Of a DNA stretch of 52,888 nt, positions 45,113 through 52,888 are shown one piece after another. This stretch comes from Acidobacteriota bacterium (GTDB lineage: Bacteria > Acidobacteriota > Terriglobia > Terriglobales > SCQP01): assembly GCA_021818955.1 (NCBI GenBank), contig JAKASR010000025.1:1-52888 (forward strand), in the 5' to 3' direction. The position numbers and the translations under genes were made by a program. The notes beneath the pieces are model-generated. The model worked only from the letters and a program-made list of their open reading frames with translations, was not told where the DNA came from and made no database searches. Within the stretch, counting starts at the first letter, position 1; each line of letters begins with the position of its first letter.

Positions 45113-46333
45113 TTAGGCAGGAGCGGCGAGCGCCCGCGGCAGCGGCTTGGCGCCTAGAGTTTGCAAGGCGCGGTTCAGCTGTAAATCCTGTTTGGGCGGC
45201 AACACGCCAAGGGGGGACACATCATCGTCGGGCAGCGCCCCGGGATAGCGCACCTGTTCAATGTTAGGGGTAATGGCGGTATCTTCAATGGCTTGATGCG
45301 CCGGGGTGTAATATTTCGCCACGGTCAGCAGCACGGCGGTACCGTCGCCCAGCGGAAAGAGCTTCTGCACCGCCCCCTCGCCGAAGGTTTTGTCGCCCAC
45401 CACATTGCCCCGGTGATTATCCAGAATTGCCGCGGCCAGCACTTCGCCGGGACCAGCCGTGCCGGCGTTGACCAGCACCGCCATCGGCAAGGAAGGCCAA
45501 CGCACGCGCTGCGGCTGCGCTTCGACGAGCTGTTGCGGCATGGTGCGTCCCGACAGAGAAGTAATTACGCCCTGCTTCAGAAACAGGTTGGCTGCAGCTT
45601 CGGCGGTGTGATAGCTGCCGTCCCCGCAGCCGCGCAGATCGAGCACGAGTTGGTTCGCGCCTTGCCGGGTTAAAGCGGCCAGATGCGCCGCCAATGCACG
45701 CGCTCTTCCCTTCCCCAGGTCGGGGAGGCGCAAATAGGCGATATGGTTTTCAAGCAGTTGCGCCAGAATCGGCCGGTGCGGCAACAGCACCCGTTGCAAG
45801 TTCAGCGTTTTGGGCTGGACATGGCGCATGAAGATGACGCGCACTTGCACGCTGGTGCCGGGCGCGCCCACCAGCAGATGGCGGATTTCAAACAGCGATA
45901 GACGCTCCGTATGCTGGCCGGCAATCAACTCGAGCAGATCGCCGCGGTGCAAACCGGCGGTGTCGGCGGGGCTGCCGGGCACGACATCCACAATGATCGC
46001 CTCGCCGCGCTTGGAAACGACCAGACCGGTCGAGCCCTGGGGATCGGGCTGAGCCAAAGCCGCGCGATAAGCGCGATATTGCCGGGTGGTGAGGTAGCTG
46101 GAACCGGCATCGAGCGAATCAAGCAGACCATGCAGCGAGCCATTGGCGACGGCATGCATATTCGGCTTGGTCACATAATCGCGCTGGATGTAAGACAGCA
46201 CTTCCGCATAGACGCCGAACTGGCGATAGGGGCGTGAATGCTGGCCATGGCTGGCCATGGCCATTCCGGCGACAATAAAACCGGCCAGCAGCAAAGAACC
46301 AAAAAACAGCCACCAGGTGGTGCGATGACGCAT
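45113..46333 (-). CDS. S41 (CtpA-like) family protein lacking catalytic Ser and Lys
   Basis: The 406-residue product has an N-terminal membrane helix (7-26), a helical region, a PDZ domain (about 101-185, with VVSKRGEAIIVDVVPGSPADTAGLHRGDLL) and an S41 core with LVLDLRGCGDG and VVGDKTFGEGAVQ. In active enzymes the core reads SASASE and FGKGTVQ. Here the nucleophile position is Gly294 (in GTAGPGE) and the general-base Lys position is Glu319 (FGEG); both were checked in the codons. The Gln after it is kept. It is probably a non-catalytic scaffold. Start ATG 46333 follows GAGG at good distance; the frame from 46378 lacks a site. It is the first gene of an operon with the S55 peptidase and propeller protein. 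Confidence 0.88.
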   Translation of the reverse strand: MRHRTTWWLFFGSLLLAGFIVAGMAMASHGQHSRPYRQFGVYAEVLSYIQRDYVTKPNMHAVANGSLHGLLDSLDAGSSYLTTRQYRAYRAALAQPDPQGSTGLVVSKRGEAIIVDVVPGSPADTAGLHRGDLLELIAGQHTERLSLFEIRHLLVGAPGTSVQVRVIFMRHVQPKTLNLQRVLLPHRPILAQLLENHIAYLRLPDLGKGRARALAAHLAALTRQGANQLVLDLRGCGDGSYHTAEAAANLFLKQGVITSLSGRTMPQQLVEAQPQRVRWPSLPMAVLVNAGTAGPGEVLAAAILDNHRGNVVGDKTFGEGAVQKLFPLGDGTAVLLTVAKYYTPAHQAIEDTAITPNIEQVRYPGALPDDDVSPLGVLPPKQDLQLNRALQTLGAKPLPRALAAPA

Positions 46334-46410
46334 ATCAATCCTCGTGCAGGCGGCGGCAGCAGCCGCGCTGCCCCCCACTGAATACGATTATAATCCGCCG
46401 CTGGATGAAG

Positions 46411-46656
46411 GCACGGCCGCTTTTACTTTTAGGCGCTGACGCTTTCGCCAAGGTCCGGCCGAAACCGGACGCAGGGCGAATACTCATAGCTGCCGGGCAT
46501 TGCCAGGCGCAATTCCTGCGGAATTGCTTGGTATTGTCGTTCATAGGCACGGGACCTAATAGGAACCCCGCGCTTCGGCCTGCGAGCATGGCTGGAGGCA
46601 ATTTCTCCGAAATTGCCAATGACGAAAACTGCTGCCCGACGCGTCCGTTAACGCTT
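46411..46656 (+). repeat. Dispersed repeat, copy 12, with one 32-base unit
   Basis: Module A starts at GCACGGCCGC-TTTTACTTTT (the first arm is partly lost), then the second hairpin, one palindromic GCAATTCC-TGC-GGAATTGC unit at 46509-46527, module B, and the alternative GGCAATTTC-TCC-GAAATTGCC hairpin, closing with GTTAACGCTT. It lies between the divergent S41 gene and dnaA. Confidence 0.88.
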
Positions 46657-46918
46657 GAGGCTTCGAAAACCCGCTATTCGCGCCCGCTTACCCATTGATC
46701 AATGGCCGCATGGCGGCGCATTTGCTGGCCGGGATGGATGGCGTTTCGCGTATTGCTTGAAGTTTGGGCGGACAATTGACTGTTCTCACAGCACGCGCGC
46801 AAAAAAAAATTTTTCGGCTTGCAAAATTATTTCCGGGACGTTAAAAACATACCTCGTCGTTAATTTTTGAAAGTGAGTGGATGCGAGGGGCGCGGCCCTC
46901 GACATTAAAAAAAGATTT
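46657..46918 (+). promoter_or_regulatory. dnaA upstream region, AT-rich, without DnaA boxes
   Basis: About 260 bases with a run of A9T5 at about 46801-46814 and AT-rich sequence to 46870, which fits a promoter and leader for dnaA. The A/T tract resembles the one upstream of dnaB. TTATNCACA-type boxes were looked for and not found, so this does not look like oriC by eye. No promoter hexamers are clear enough to place. Confidence 0.4.
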
Positions 46919-48259
46919 ATGAGCACGGCTAGCGCGAAAAGTGCAACGGTTTGGGATGCGATTCTGGGAGAAATCCGGAAAAAAGCCAATGCCCACAGCT
47001 TTGACGTGTGGCTGCAGCCGACCCGGCAACAGCGGCTGGATGGCGGCACTTTGTATATCGCCGTGCCGAATGCGGATTTCGAGCGGGTCCGGGAAAGATT
47101 CGGGCCGCAGATCGAACAGGCCAAGCTCCATCTGGGACTGGAACACGACGTGCGCCAGATTGTTTTCGTGCCGCCAACGCCGGCCTCCCCGGTGCAGGCA
47201 CGGCTGGATTTCGATTCCATTGCCAACCGCCTGAACCCGCGCTACCGTTTTGAAACTTTCGTGGTGGGCAGTTCCAATCAATTTGCCCATGCCGCCGCGC
47301 AGGCAACCGCCGAACGCCCGGGAAAAGCCTATAATCCGCTGTTTTTATATGGCGGCGTGGGGATGGGCAAAACGCACCTGATGCAGGCCATCGGCCATCG
47401 CGTTCACGAACTCGCGCCGCAGTTGAAAATCGAATACGTCACCGCGGAGAAATTCACCAACGAATTTCTGAGCGCGCTACGCAGCGGGCGCACGGCCCCT
47501 TTCAGCGAGCGCTATCGCTCCTATGACGTGCTGTTGATTGACGACATCCAGTTCATCGACAACAAGGAACGCACGCAAGAGGAGTTTTTCCACACCTTCA
47601 ACACCCTGCACGCGGCGCAGAAGCAACTGGTCATTTCCAGCGACCGCGCGCCGCGCGAGCACACGCAACTGGAAGACCGCATGCGCTCGCGGTTTGAATG
47701 CGGCCTGATCGCCGACCTGCAACCGCCCGACCTGGAAACCCGCATCAACATCCTGCTGCAGAAGGCGCAGTTGGAGCGCCTGAACTCGCCCGCAGTGCCC
47801 GATCTACCCTACGACGTGGCCGAGTTTATGGCCAGCCGGATCAAGAGCAATGTGCGCGAACTGGAGGGGGCGCTGGTGCGGCTGCTGGCCTACTGCTCGC
47901 TCAAAGGCCTGCCGGTTTCGGTAACCAGCGCGCAGGAAGCGCTGCGGCACCTGCTCGATCAACAACAGCGCAAAGTCGATATCGAACTGATCGCCAAGGC
48001 AGTGGCGGAAACTTTCGGAATGCGGGTGTCGGAACTGAAAGCACGCAACAATTCCAAACCGATTGTCTATCCCCGCCAGATCGCCATGTACCTGGCCAAG
48101 CAGTTAACGCAAGCCAGCCTGCCCGAAATCGCCCGATATTACGGCGGCAAGCACCATTCCACCGTGATCCACTCCATCCGAAAAATCGAGCAGCAACGCC
48201 ACGATAATTCCGACCTGCAGCGCACCCTGGACCGGCTGCACGATCAACTCAACGGCTGA
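46919..48259 (+). CDS. dnaA: Chromosomal replication initiator protein
   Basis: DnaA binds origin boxes and opens DNA for DnaB loading. The 446-residue product has domain I (1-80, with WDAILGEIRKKANAHSFDVWLQPT), a short linker, the AAA+ domain with Walker A GGVGMGKTH at 145-153 and Walker B LLIDDIQF, and the DNA-binding domain IV with YYGGKHHSTVIHSIRKIE. The ATG at 46919 fits domain I; a GTG at 46877 would add 14 unlikely residues. The linker is shorter than in E. coli. It lies some 6 kb from dnaB and its DnaA boxes. Confidence 0.97.
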   Translation: MSTASAKSATVWDAILGEIRKKANAHSFDVWLQPTRQQRLDGGTLYIAVPNADFERVRERFGPQIEQAKLHLGLEHDVRQIVFVPPTPASPVQARLDFDSIANRLNPRYRFETFVVGSSNQFAHAAAQATAERPGKAYNPLFLYGGVGMGKTHLMQAIGHRVHELAPQLKIEYVTAEKFTNEFLSALRSGRTAPFSERYRSYDVLLIDDIQFIDNKERTQEEFFHTFNTLHAAQKQLVISSDRAPREHTQLEDRMRSRFECGLIADLQPPDLETRINILLQKAQLERLNSPAVPDLPYDVAEFMASRIKSNVRELEGALVRLLAYCSLKGLPVSVTSAQEALRHLLDQQQRKVDIELIAKAVAETFGMRVSELKARNNSKPIVYPRQIAMYLAKQLTQASLPEIARYYGGKHHSTVIHSIRKIEQQRHDNSDLQRTLDRLHDQLNG

Positions 48260-48353
48260 AGAGGGCGCGACGAGGCGGGGCGCGGCCGCTGGGAGGCGAT
48301 CACGGCCGAAGGCGGCGATGATCCGCCAAGCCGGTTCGACGCGGCCATAACTT

Positions 48354-49010
48354 TTACGCGATCTTGATGATTTTATTTTTAATGGCGTACTGCACTAGCT
48401 GCGCCTTATTGTGAATATCGAGCTTGCGCATGAGATTGAACTTGTGCGCCTCGATGGTTTTCACGCTGAGGCCCAAATGGGCCGCAATTTCTTTAACCGA
48501 TAAGCCTTCGGCCAGCAGCTTCAACGTTTCCCGCTCGCGCGGGGTGAGCATTTCCAGGCGCGGCTTGAAGCGATCTTCCGGGGCGCGGGTGCGCAGGTCC
48601 TCCACGAATTTCGAGAGCACGCGCGGGCTCATGTATTTTCCGCCCCGGCGGACCTCACGAATGGCGGCGATTAATTGTTCCGCGGGGGTGTCTTTGAGCA
48701 CGAAGCCAGAGGCGCCGACTTCCAGGCATTGCGCCAGGTAATCCTCGTCATCATACATGGTGAGAAAGAGGATTTTGACGGCCGGGTGATCCTTACGGAT
48801 GCGGCGCACGGCTTCGAAGCTGGCCAGGCCGGGCATGCCAATATCCATCAGCACCATATCGGGCTGCAGCTCGTGCGCGCGGCGCACAGCCTCTTCGCCG
48901 TCGCGGGCTTCGCCCACAACTTCCAGATCGAGTTCGCTTTCCAGCAGGTGACGCAGTCCCTGGCGAAACAGCATGTGATCGTCGGTGATCAGGATGCGGT
49001 ATTTGGGCAT
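48354..49010 (-). CDS. NarL/FixJ-type response regulator
   Basis: The 218-residue protein has a receiver with acidic pocket Asp10-Asp11, phosphoacceptor Asp56 in VLMDIGMP, conserved Thr in LFLTMYDDED and Lys in GFVLKDT. A LuxR-type helix-turn-helix follows (about 150-215, TPRERETLKLLAEGLSVKEIAAHLGLSVKTIEAHKFNLMRKL). All phosphorylation residues are present. Its start lies 22 bases inside the end of the upstream kinase gene, so the two are coupled and form a pair. The target genes are unknown. Confidence 0.95.
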   Translation of the reverse strand: MPKYRILITDDHMLFRQGLRHLLESELDLEVVGEARDGEEAVRRAHELQPDMVLMDIGMPGLASFEAVRRIRKDHPAVKILFLTMYDDEDYLAQCLEVGASGFVLKDTPAEQLIAAIREVRRGGKYMSPRVLSKFVEDLRTRAPEDRFKPRLEMLTPRERETLKLLAEGLSVKEIAAHLGLSVKTIEAHKFNLMRKLDIHNKAQLVQYAIKNKIIKIA

Positions 49011-50677
49011 GGGAGAGTATCGGATTTCCCGGCCGGCGCCGGCGCGGCGGTAAACGGCAACCAGAAGGCCAATCGCGTTCCGCCACCCCGGCGGCGGGAA
49101 ATTTGCAAATCGCCGCCGGCCATCAGAATGCGTTCCCGCATGCCGCGCAGGCCTAAGCCATGGACATAGCCATTGCGTTGCACCCGTGCCGGCAGGTGGG
49201 CCAGGGCGACGGCCCGGATGGCATCCTGCGCGCTGCCGGCTTCGAGGCCTATACCATTATCTTCGACGGCCACTTCGAGCCGGCCGTCGTTTGATTGGAT
49301 GCGCACACTGACCCGGCCGGCGTGGGCATGTTTGACCACATTGGTCAGCGCTTCCTGAATGACGCGATAAAGCACGGTTTGCAATTCATCCGGAAGGGGA
49401 AGATTTTCCAGATGGGGCGCGCTGAATTCCGTCTTAAGTCCATGCCAGCGATGCAAGCGGCGCAGGTCGCGCCGGACGGCAGCGCACCAGCCCAACTCTT
49501 CCAGCACGGCGGGCGAAAGCCGGGCCATGATCCGGCGCAGGCCTTCCGCCGTACGGTCCACCTCACGCAAGGCGCCGTTCAGGCTGGCGACATGGGTCAG
49601 GCCGCTTTGACGCCGCAGCAGTTCCAATTGCAGGCGCAGCGCCATCAGGCGCTGTCCGCTTTCATCGTGCAACTCGCGCCGAATGCGGCGCCGCTCCTGT
49701 TCCTCGGCCAGCCAAAGCTGGTGCGATAACGAGCGCACCTGCGCCTGCCGGTCGCGGATGGAATCCAGGAGCAAGGCCCGCTCAATCGCCAGCGCCGAGC
49801 GTTGGCCTAACGCCCCGAGCAGGTCCAATTCCTGGGGCAGGTATTCATACACCTGGGCAAAATCAACATGCAAAACCCCCAGCGGCTGCCGTCCGCTTAC
49901 TTCGCCGGTGCGCTCGCCGAAGAGCGGCACCGCCCAAATCGACTTCACTTCCATCATGCGGAAACAGGGATGAGCGATCCGGGGATCGTTAGCGGCATCG
50001 AGCACCATGCCAGGCTGCTGATTGCGCAGGCACTGGCTGAAGAAAAGGCCTTCATAACGGTTATGGGGCTTGTATTCGGCGGGCCAACCATGCATGGCGC
50101 GGTGCCGTAATTCCCCGTGCTCGTTCAACAGTAAAATCCCGGACCAGCGCGCGCCAAATGCCGCCGCCGCCAGTTCCAACAAGCGTTGCAACAGATCATC
50201 CAGTCCGATCGAAGCCAATTCCGCATCCAGCACCCGCAACAACGTTTCCAGCGCGCGGCGCTGTACCTCGTCATAGGACTGGCTGGCCAACAACAGACTC
50301 AAGTGATGCCAGTTTTCCAGAACGCTCAAGCCACGCTCCGAGCGCGCGCCCAGGCCCGCTTCCAGGTAAGGCGCAGCGAGTTCGCGGCCCAAAGTCCAGG
50401 CCGCGGCCATGCACACCAGGGGAAATCGCAGCTTGGCCAGCTTGCGTGCGGAATATCCGATTTGCTCGGCATACGCCTCCGGCTGCTGCGCCCCGCCATC
50501 GAGTCCCATCAGCACCAAAGGCTCCAGCACGCAAAGGATGTGCGTGGCGTAGGCCTCGCTGCCCGCATTAAAATCGGTTCGCCAGCGCGCGGCGATACGC
50601 GCCCTATGCGGACGAAGGCAAGACGAGACTTCCGCCAAAGCGGAGCGGTCGCGCTCGGATAATTCTAAAATTTCCAT
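48989..50677 (-). CDS. GAF-domain histidine kinase of the NarX/HisKA_3 type
   Basis: The 562-residue cytoplasmic kinase has an N-terminal helical region (about 1-165, no named domain recognised, with WRTDFNAGSEAYATHIL), and a GAF domain (about 170-320, with ILLLNEHGELRHRAMHGW, IWAVPLFGERTG). A HisKA_3 dimerisation helix follows with the phosphorylated His in RRELHDESGQRLMAL, and a HATPase domain with EALTNVVKHAHAG, VEDNGIGL and GLGLRGMRERI. No membrane helix is seen, so the signal is internal. It overlaps the response regulator gene by 22 bases. Confidence 0.93.
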   Translation of the reverse strand: MEILELSERDRSALAEVSSCLRPHRARIAARWRTDFNAGSEAYATHILCVLEPLVLMGLDGGAQQPEAYAEQIGYSARKLAKLRFPLVCMAAAWTLGRELAAPYLEAGLGARSERGLSVLENWHHLSLLLASQSYDEVQRRALETLLRVLDAELASIGLDDLLQRLLELAAAAFGARWSGILLLNEHGELRHRAMHGWPAEYKPHNRYEGLFFSQCLRNQQPGMVLDAANDPRIAHPCFRMMEVKSIWAVPLFGERTGEVSGRQPLGVLHVDFAQVYEYLPQELDLLGALGQRSALAIERALLLDSIRDRQAQVRSLSHQLWLAEEQERRRIRRELHDESGQRLMALRLQLELLRRQSGLTHVASLNGALREVDRTAEGLRRIMARLSPAVLEELGWCAAVRRDLRRLHRWHGLKTEFSAPHLENLPLPDELQTVLYRVIQEALTNVVKHAHAGRVSVRIQSNDGRLEVAVEDNGIGLEAGSAQDAIRAVALAHLPARVQRNGYVHGLGLRGMRERILMAGGDLQISRRRGGGTRLAFWLPFTAAPAPAGKSDTLPCPNTAS

Positions 50678-50823
50678 ACTGCCGGAACGAGAGAGGCGCG
50701 ACCGGAGGGATTCGCTGACTCTACTGCTGCATTAAACTTACTCCTAATGCGGTGCAAGCTGCAAGTCTAAGTATTTACCCTACTTACCTTATGCATTAAC
50801 AGGCAGCGGCCGAAATGGGGGTT

Positions 50824-51234
50824 TTAGCTGGCGGATCGCGCCGCCGAGGCCGAGGGCAATGTCCGGCGCGGGCCGCGCCGCTGGAAAAACGCCTTGCGGA
50901 TAGCTTCCATCAATTCCGCCGGCGACAATTCCCGCGCTTTAAAGCGCGCCTTGGGAGTTTCCGCGTCTTCCGGCGACAGGATGCGCTCGCGATAGACGAC
51001 GGAAGTGCGGGGGTAATTTTCGCCCACATAGGCGGCGATCGGCTGGCTATTAGGCGCGCAAACGTGACTGAATGTAATGAACATTTCGACCTCATGCGCG
51101 CTCAATTGCGCCAAGGCATCTTCGGGCTTGGCGCTGGCCAGCACCCGGTAGCCGTGCGTTTCCAGCAGCAGTTTCAGGCTAGAAAGGCGGGGCGAATCGT
51201 GGTCGAGCAGAAGGATGAGATGGTGACGCCGCAC
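50824..51234 (-). CDS. Pseudo-receiver-like protein
   Basis: The 136-residue product has the opening strand and first helix of a receiver (LILLLDHDSPRLSSLKLLLETHGYRVLAS, acidic residues Asp11 and Asp13). The phosphoacceptor position reads MFITFSHV and has no Asp, and the Lys in the final loop is not visible. It may work as an unphosphorylated adaptor. The start is GTG at 51234 with AGGA nearby. It lies 146 bases upstream of the histidine kinase gene on the same strand, so it may belong to the same signalling unit. Confidence 0.6.
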   Translation of the reverse strand: MRRHHLILLLDHDSPRLSSLKLLLETHGYRVLASAKPEDALAQLSAHEVEMFITFSHVCAPNSQPIAAYVGENYPRTSVVYRERILSPEDAETPKARFKARELSPAELMEAIRKAFFQRRGPRRTLPSASAARSAS

Positions 51235-51292
51235 GAGATGGCATCCTAAACGGCCCGATGTGGCATTGTCAATCGTTCGTCCGAATCATGAT

Positions 51293-51311
51293 GCGGCACG
51301 GCCGCTTTTAC
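51293..51311 (+). repeat. Dispersed repeat, copy 13 (front hairpin only)
   Basis: GCGGC-ACG-GCCGC-TTTTAC is all that remains of module A, in the divergent region between the pseudo-receiver gene and purN. It points into purN, so a terminator role would not make sense here unless it attenuates purN. Confidence 0.6.
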
Positions 51312-51382
51312 TCCAGGCTGCGCGCAATCTAGCCGCGTAATTTCGGCCGCGGCCCGCAATTTTCTGCTTGCGGTGAACTATC

Positions 51383-52045
51383 ATGTTCAGCATGGCTGAC
51401 CATCTAGAATCGGCGGAGAGCCGGCGGCCGCGGCTGGGGATTCTTTTTTCCGGGCGGGGAAGCAACTGCCAAGCTATCGTGGCCGCGGTCAATTCCGGCC
51501 ACATTCCGGCGGAAATCGGCTTGCTCGTCTCCAACCGTGAACACGCCCCCGGCGTCGCGTGGGCGCGACAACAGCAATTGCCGCTGCGCATTATTGCCAG
51601 CGCCGGCCGCGAACGCGAGGAATACGATCGCGAAGTGGTTGCGTCGCTGCGAGAACAGGGCGTGGATTGGGTCTGCCTGGCGGGCTTTATGCGCCTGCTC
51701 AGCGCCTACTTCATTGCCGCCTACCGGAATCGCATTTTGAATATTCACCCATCGCTGTTACCGGCATTTCCCGGACTGGAAGCCCAACGGCAGGCGCTGG
51801 AGTATGGGGTACGCTATTCCGGATGCACCGTGCACCTAGTCGACGAGAGCCTGGACGGCGGCCCGATTATCGCCCAAGCGGTTGTCCCGGTACTAGATAC
51901 AGACGATGAAACCGCGCTGGCGGCGCGTATTCTTGAGCAAGAACACCGGCTCTATGCCGAAGCGCTCCGATATATGCTGAGCGGCGGCTATTATTTGCAA
52001 GGCCGCCGGCTGCTTCGCGCCCCCGCGCCCTCCGCGACCGGGTGA
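51383..52045 (+). CDS. purN: Phosphoribosylglycinamide formyltransferase
   Basis: PurN moves a formyl group from 10-formyl-tetrahydrofolate to GAR in purine synthesis. The 220-residue protein has the N-terminal GILFSGRGSNCQAIV motif, the catalytic Asn120 and His122 in ILNIHPSLLPAF, and Asp158 in VDESLDGGPII. These are the three catalytic residues of the family. An ATG at 51392 is an alternative start; neither has a strong ribosome site. Confidence 0.95.
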   Translation: MFSMADHLESAESRRPRLGILFSGRGSNCQAIVAAVNSGHIPAEIGLLVSNREHAPGVAWARQQQLPLRIIASAGREREEYDREVVASLREQGVDWVCLAGFMRLLSAYFIAAYRNRILNIHPSLLPAFPGLEAQRQALEYGVRYSGCTVHLVDESLDGGPIIAQAVVPVLDTDDETALAARILEQEHRLYAEALRYMLSGGYYLQGRRLLRAPAPSATG

Positions 52046-52068
52046 TTTCGCACTACAATCCGAGCCAA

Positions 52069-52281
52069 GCGGCTTGGCCGCTTTTACTTTTAGGCGCAAA
52101 CGCTCGCGCCATCCAAGCCACCCATCCAACTGCAAAAGGGAGGCTCGATGGGGATCCCGACGTGGCCTTGCTGGACGCAATTCCCGCGGAATGGCTTATG
52201 CCGCTCATCGGTGCGAAACACTTAAAAGCAACCCCGAGCGAGCCCGGCCTGCGAGCATGGCTTCCATCGGACGTTAACGTG
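52069..52281 (+). repeat. Dispersed repeat, copy 14 (diverged)
   Basis: It starts 23 bases after the purN stop with GCGGC-TTG-GCCGC-TTTTACTTTT. Then it is heavily altered: GCGCAAACGCTCGCG replaces GCGCTGACGCTTTCG, one GCAATTCC-CGC-GGAATGGC palindrome is recognisable, then GCCTGCGAGCATGGCT and CGGACGTTAACG. It looks like an old copy. Confidence 0.65.
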
Positions 52282-52395
52282 ATATCGCCGCTAAATCACC
52301 GCATGGAGAGGGCGGCATCGGACGGGCGCAATCGCCGGCGCGGCCGTGGAGCCGTGATGCTAAAATAACTCTCGGTTGGTTTAAATCCAGGGAAA

Positions 52396-52471
52396 GGGCG
52401 TGTAGCTCAGTTGGGAGAGCGCCGCGTTCGCAACGCGGAGGTCAGGGGTTCGACCCCCCTCACGTCCACCA
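52396..52471 (+). tRNA. tRNA-Ala (anticodon CGC)
   Basis: Acceptor GGGCGTG pairs with CACGTCC (52461-52467), followed by A and an encoded CCA. The D arm is GCTC-AGTTGGGAGA-GC, the anticodon stem is CCGCG/CGCGG with loop TTCGCAA (anticodon CGC), and the T arm is AGGGG-TTCGACC-CCCCT. The fold is complete. Confidence 0.97.
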
Positions 52472-52483
52472 ACAAAGTTCCTT

Positions 52484-52720
52484 ATGCCCCACTTCGGGCC
52501 TGGTTCCAACCCGGCAACCGTTTTCACCGTAAGCATGGCGATTGCGGGCCTGCTGCTGCTAGCCGCGGGCACAGCGTTATGGTTATTTCGTTATCTGCCG
52601 GCCTCACCCCGGCCGCGACTACCTGCCATTGCCGCGCCTTGGACATGGCTATTGATGGGTTTGGGCGTGCTGGCCTGCCTTTTTAGCCGCTATTGGGAAA
52701 AGCGCCGCCAACCAGCATAG
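52484..52720 (+). CDS. Small membrane protein, unknown
   Basis: The 78-residue frame begins 13 bases after tRNA-Ala and has two hydrophobic helices (about 14-36 and 50-67) with an [12 protein letters not shown] loop and a basic end (YWEKRRQPA). There is no clear ribosome site. No family is recognised. It could be a chance frame, but the hydrophobic pattern favours a real protein. Confidence 0.4.
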   Translation: MPHFGPGSNPATVFTVSMAIAGLLLLAAGTALWLFRYLPASPRPRLPAIAAPWTWLLMGLGVLACLFSRYWEKRRQPA

Positions 52721-52761
52721 TCCCGCAGATATTTTGCTGTTAGCTGCCCGTTAGCCCAAGG

Positions 52762-52888
52762 GTAAGCGGCCGCTCAAGGCCGTCTAGACAGGTTCGATAG
52801 ACCGACTCAAGCTTGGGACGTGGGCACTTCCGCAAGTGTCCATGTTCTTTAGCTAATGGACACTTCACACCCCACTCAACGCAAGCGT
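52762..52888 (+). mobile_element. Outer end of an IS66-like insertion sequence (partial)
   Basis: From 52762 the plus strand starts GTAAGCGGCC and is identical for 43 bases to the minus strand of 137-95. Inside it, 52826-52865 can form two competing hairpins: CACTT-CCGC-AAGTG and AAGTGTCCAT...ATGGACACTT (52834-52843 with 52856-52865). The inner sequence differs from that at the left edge of the window, as for opposite ends of one element. Confidence 0.45.

Noticed and set aside
46657-46918. oriC upstream of dnaA
   Set aside because: It is AT-rich, but no DnaA boxes were found; the only clear box cluster lies upstream of dnaB.

Overview
The window reads as a stretch of high-GC chromosome from an Acidobacteriota-like bacterium. 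The main pointers are a secreted VWFA protein of the type characteristic of that phylum (28927-30063), an S55 (SpoIVB-type) peptidase next to an S41-type protein in a non-spore context, a small CxxC zinc protein, and strong G+C bias in most genes. This assignment is inference from gene content. Both ends carry the same 43-base sequence in opposite orientation, starting GTAAGCGG. This looks like the outer ends of IS66-type insertion sequences, so the window probably stops where an assembly met repeats.

Layout. (1) 1-9250 is an accessory island, visibly richer in A+T. It holds an IS end, a type I restriction-modification operon (hsdM-hsdS-hsdR plus a fourth gene with a PD-(D/E)XK-like motif), an ArdC-type N-terminal fragment fused by deletion to the last third of a tyrosine recombinase, and then tRNA-Glu, the probable integration site. 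(2) 9363-13764, minus strand: DedA-type membrane protein, class IV aminotransferase, secreted small protein, MlaF-like ABC ATPase, rhomboid protease. (3) 13971-18555, plus strand: thioredoxin reductase, proline dehydrogenase, ClC channel/antiporter with CBS pair, HemJ/CopD-like membrane protein. (4) 18942-21912, minus strand: a compact protein-thiocarboxylate cysteine pathway (CysM, JAMM hydrolase, CysO-like carrier, MoeZ-like activator). The carrier ends -GGR instead of -GG. (5) 22602-28923, plus strand: the translation/secretion cluster ffh-rpsP-khpA-rimM-trmD-rplS-rnhB, then a small zinc protein. (6) 28927-46333, minus strand: VWFA protein, GH18-like protein, glucose-dehydrogenase-like MDR enzyme, a membrane-anchored trehalose-6-phosphate synthase, polA, an NTF2-like protein, dnaB, a beta-propeller protein, an S55 peptidase and an S41 protein that has lost its catalytic Ser and Lys. 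(7) 46919-52720: dnaA, a NarL-type two-component pair with a pseudo-receiver protein, purN, tRNA-Ala(CGC) and a small membrane protein.

The most striking feature is a modular, hairpin-rich intergenic repeat found at 14 sites between 11.7 and 52.3 kb. Every copy lies on the + strand whatever the direction of the neighbouring genes. It has a terminator-like front module, a structured rear module and variable numbers of 30- or 32-base palindromic units. It is absent from the restriction island. In one place it supplies the last codons and the stop codon of trmD.
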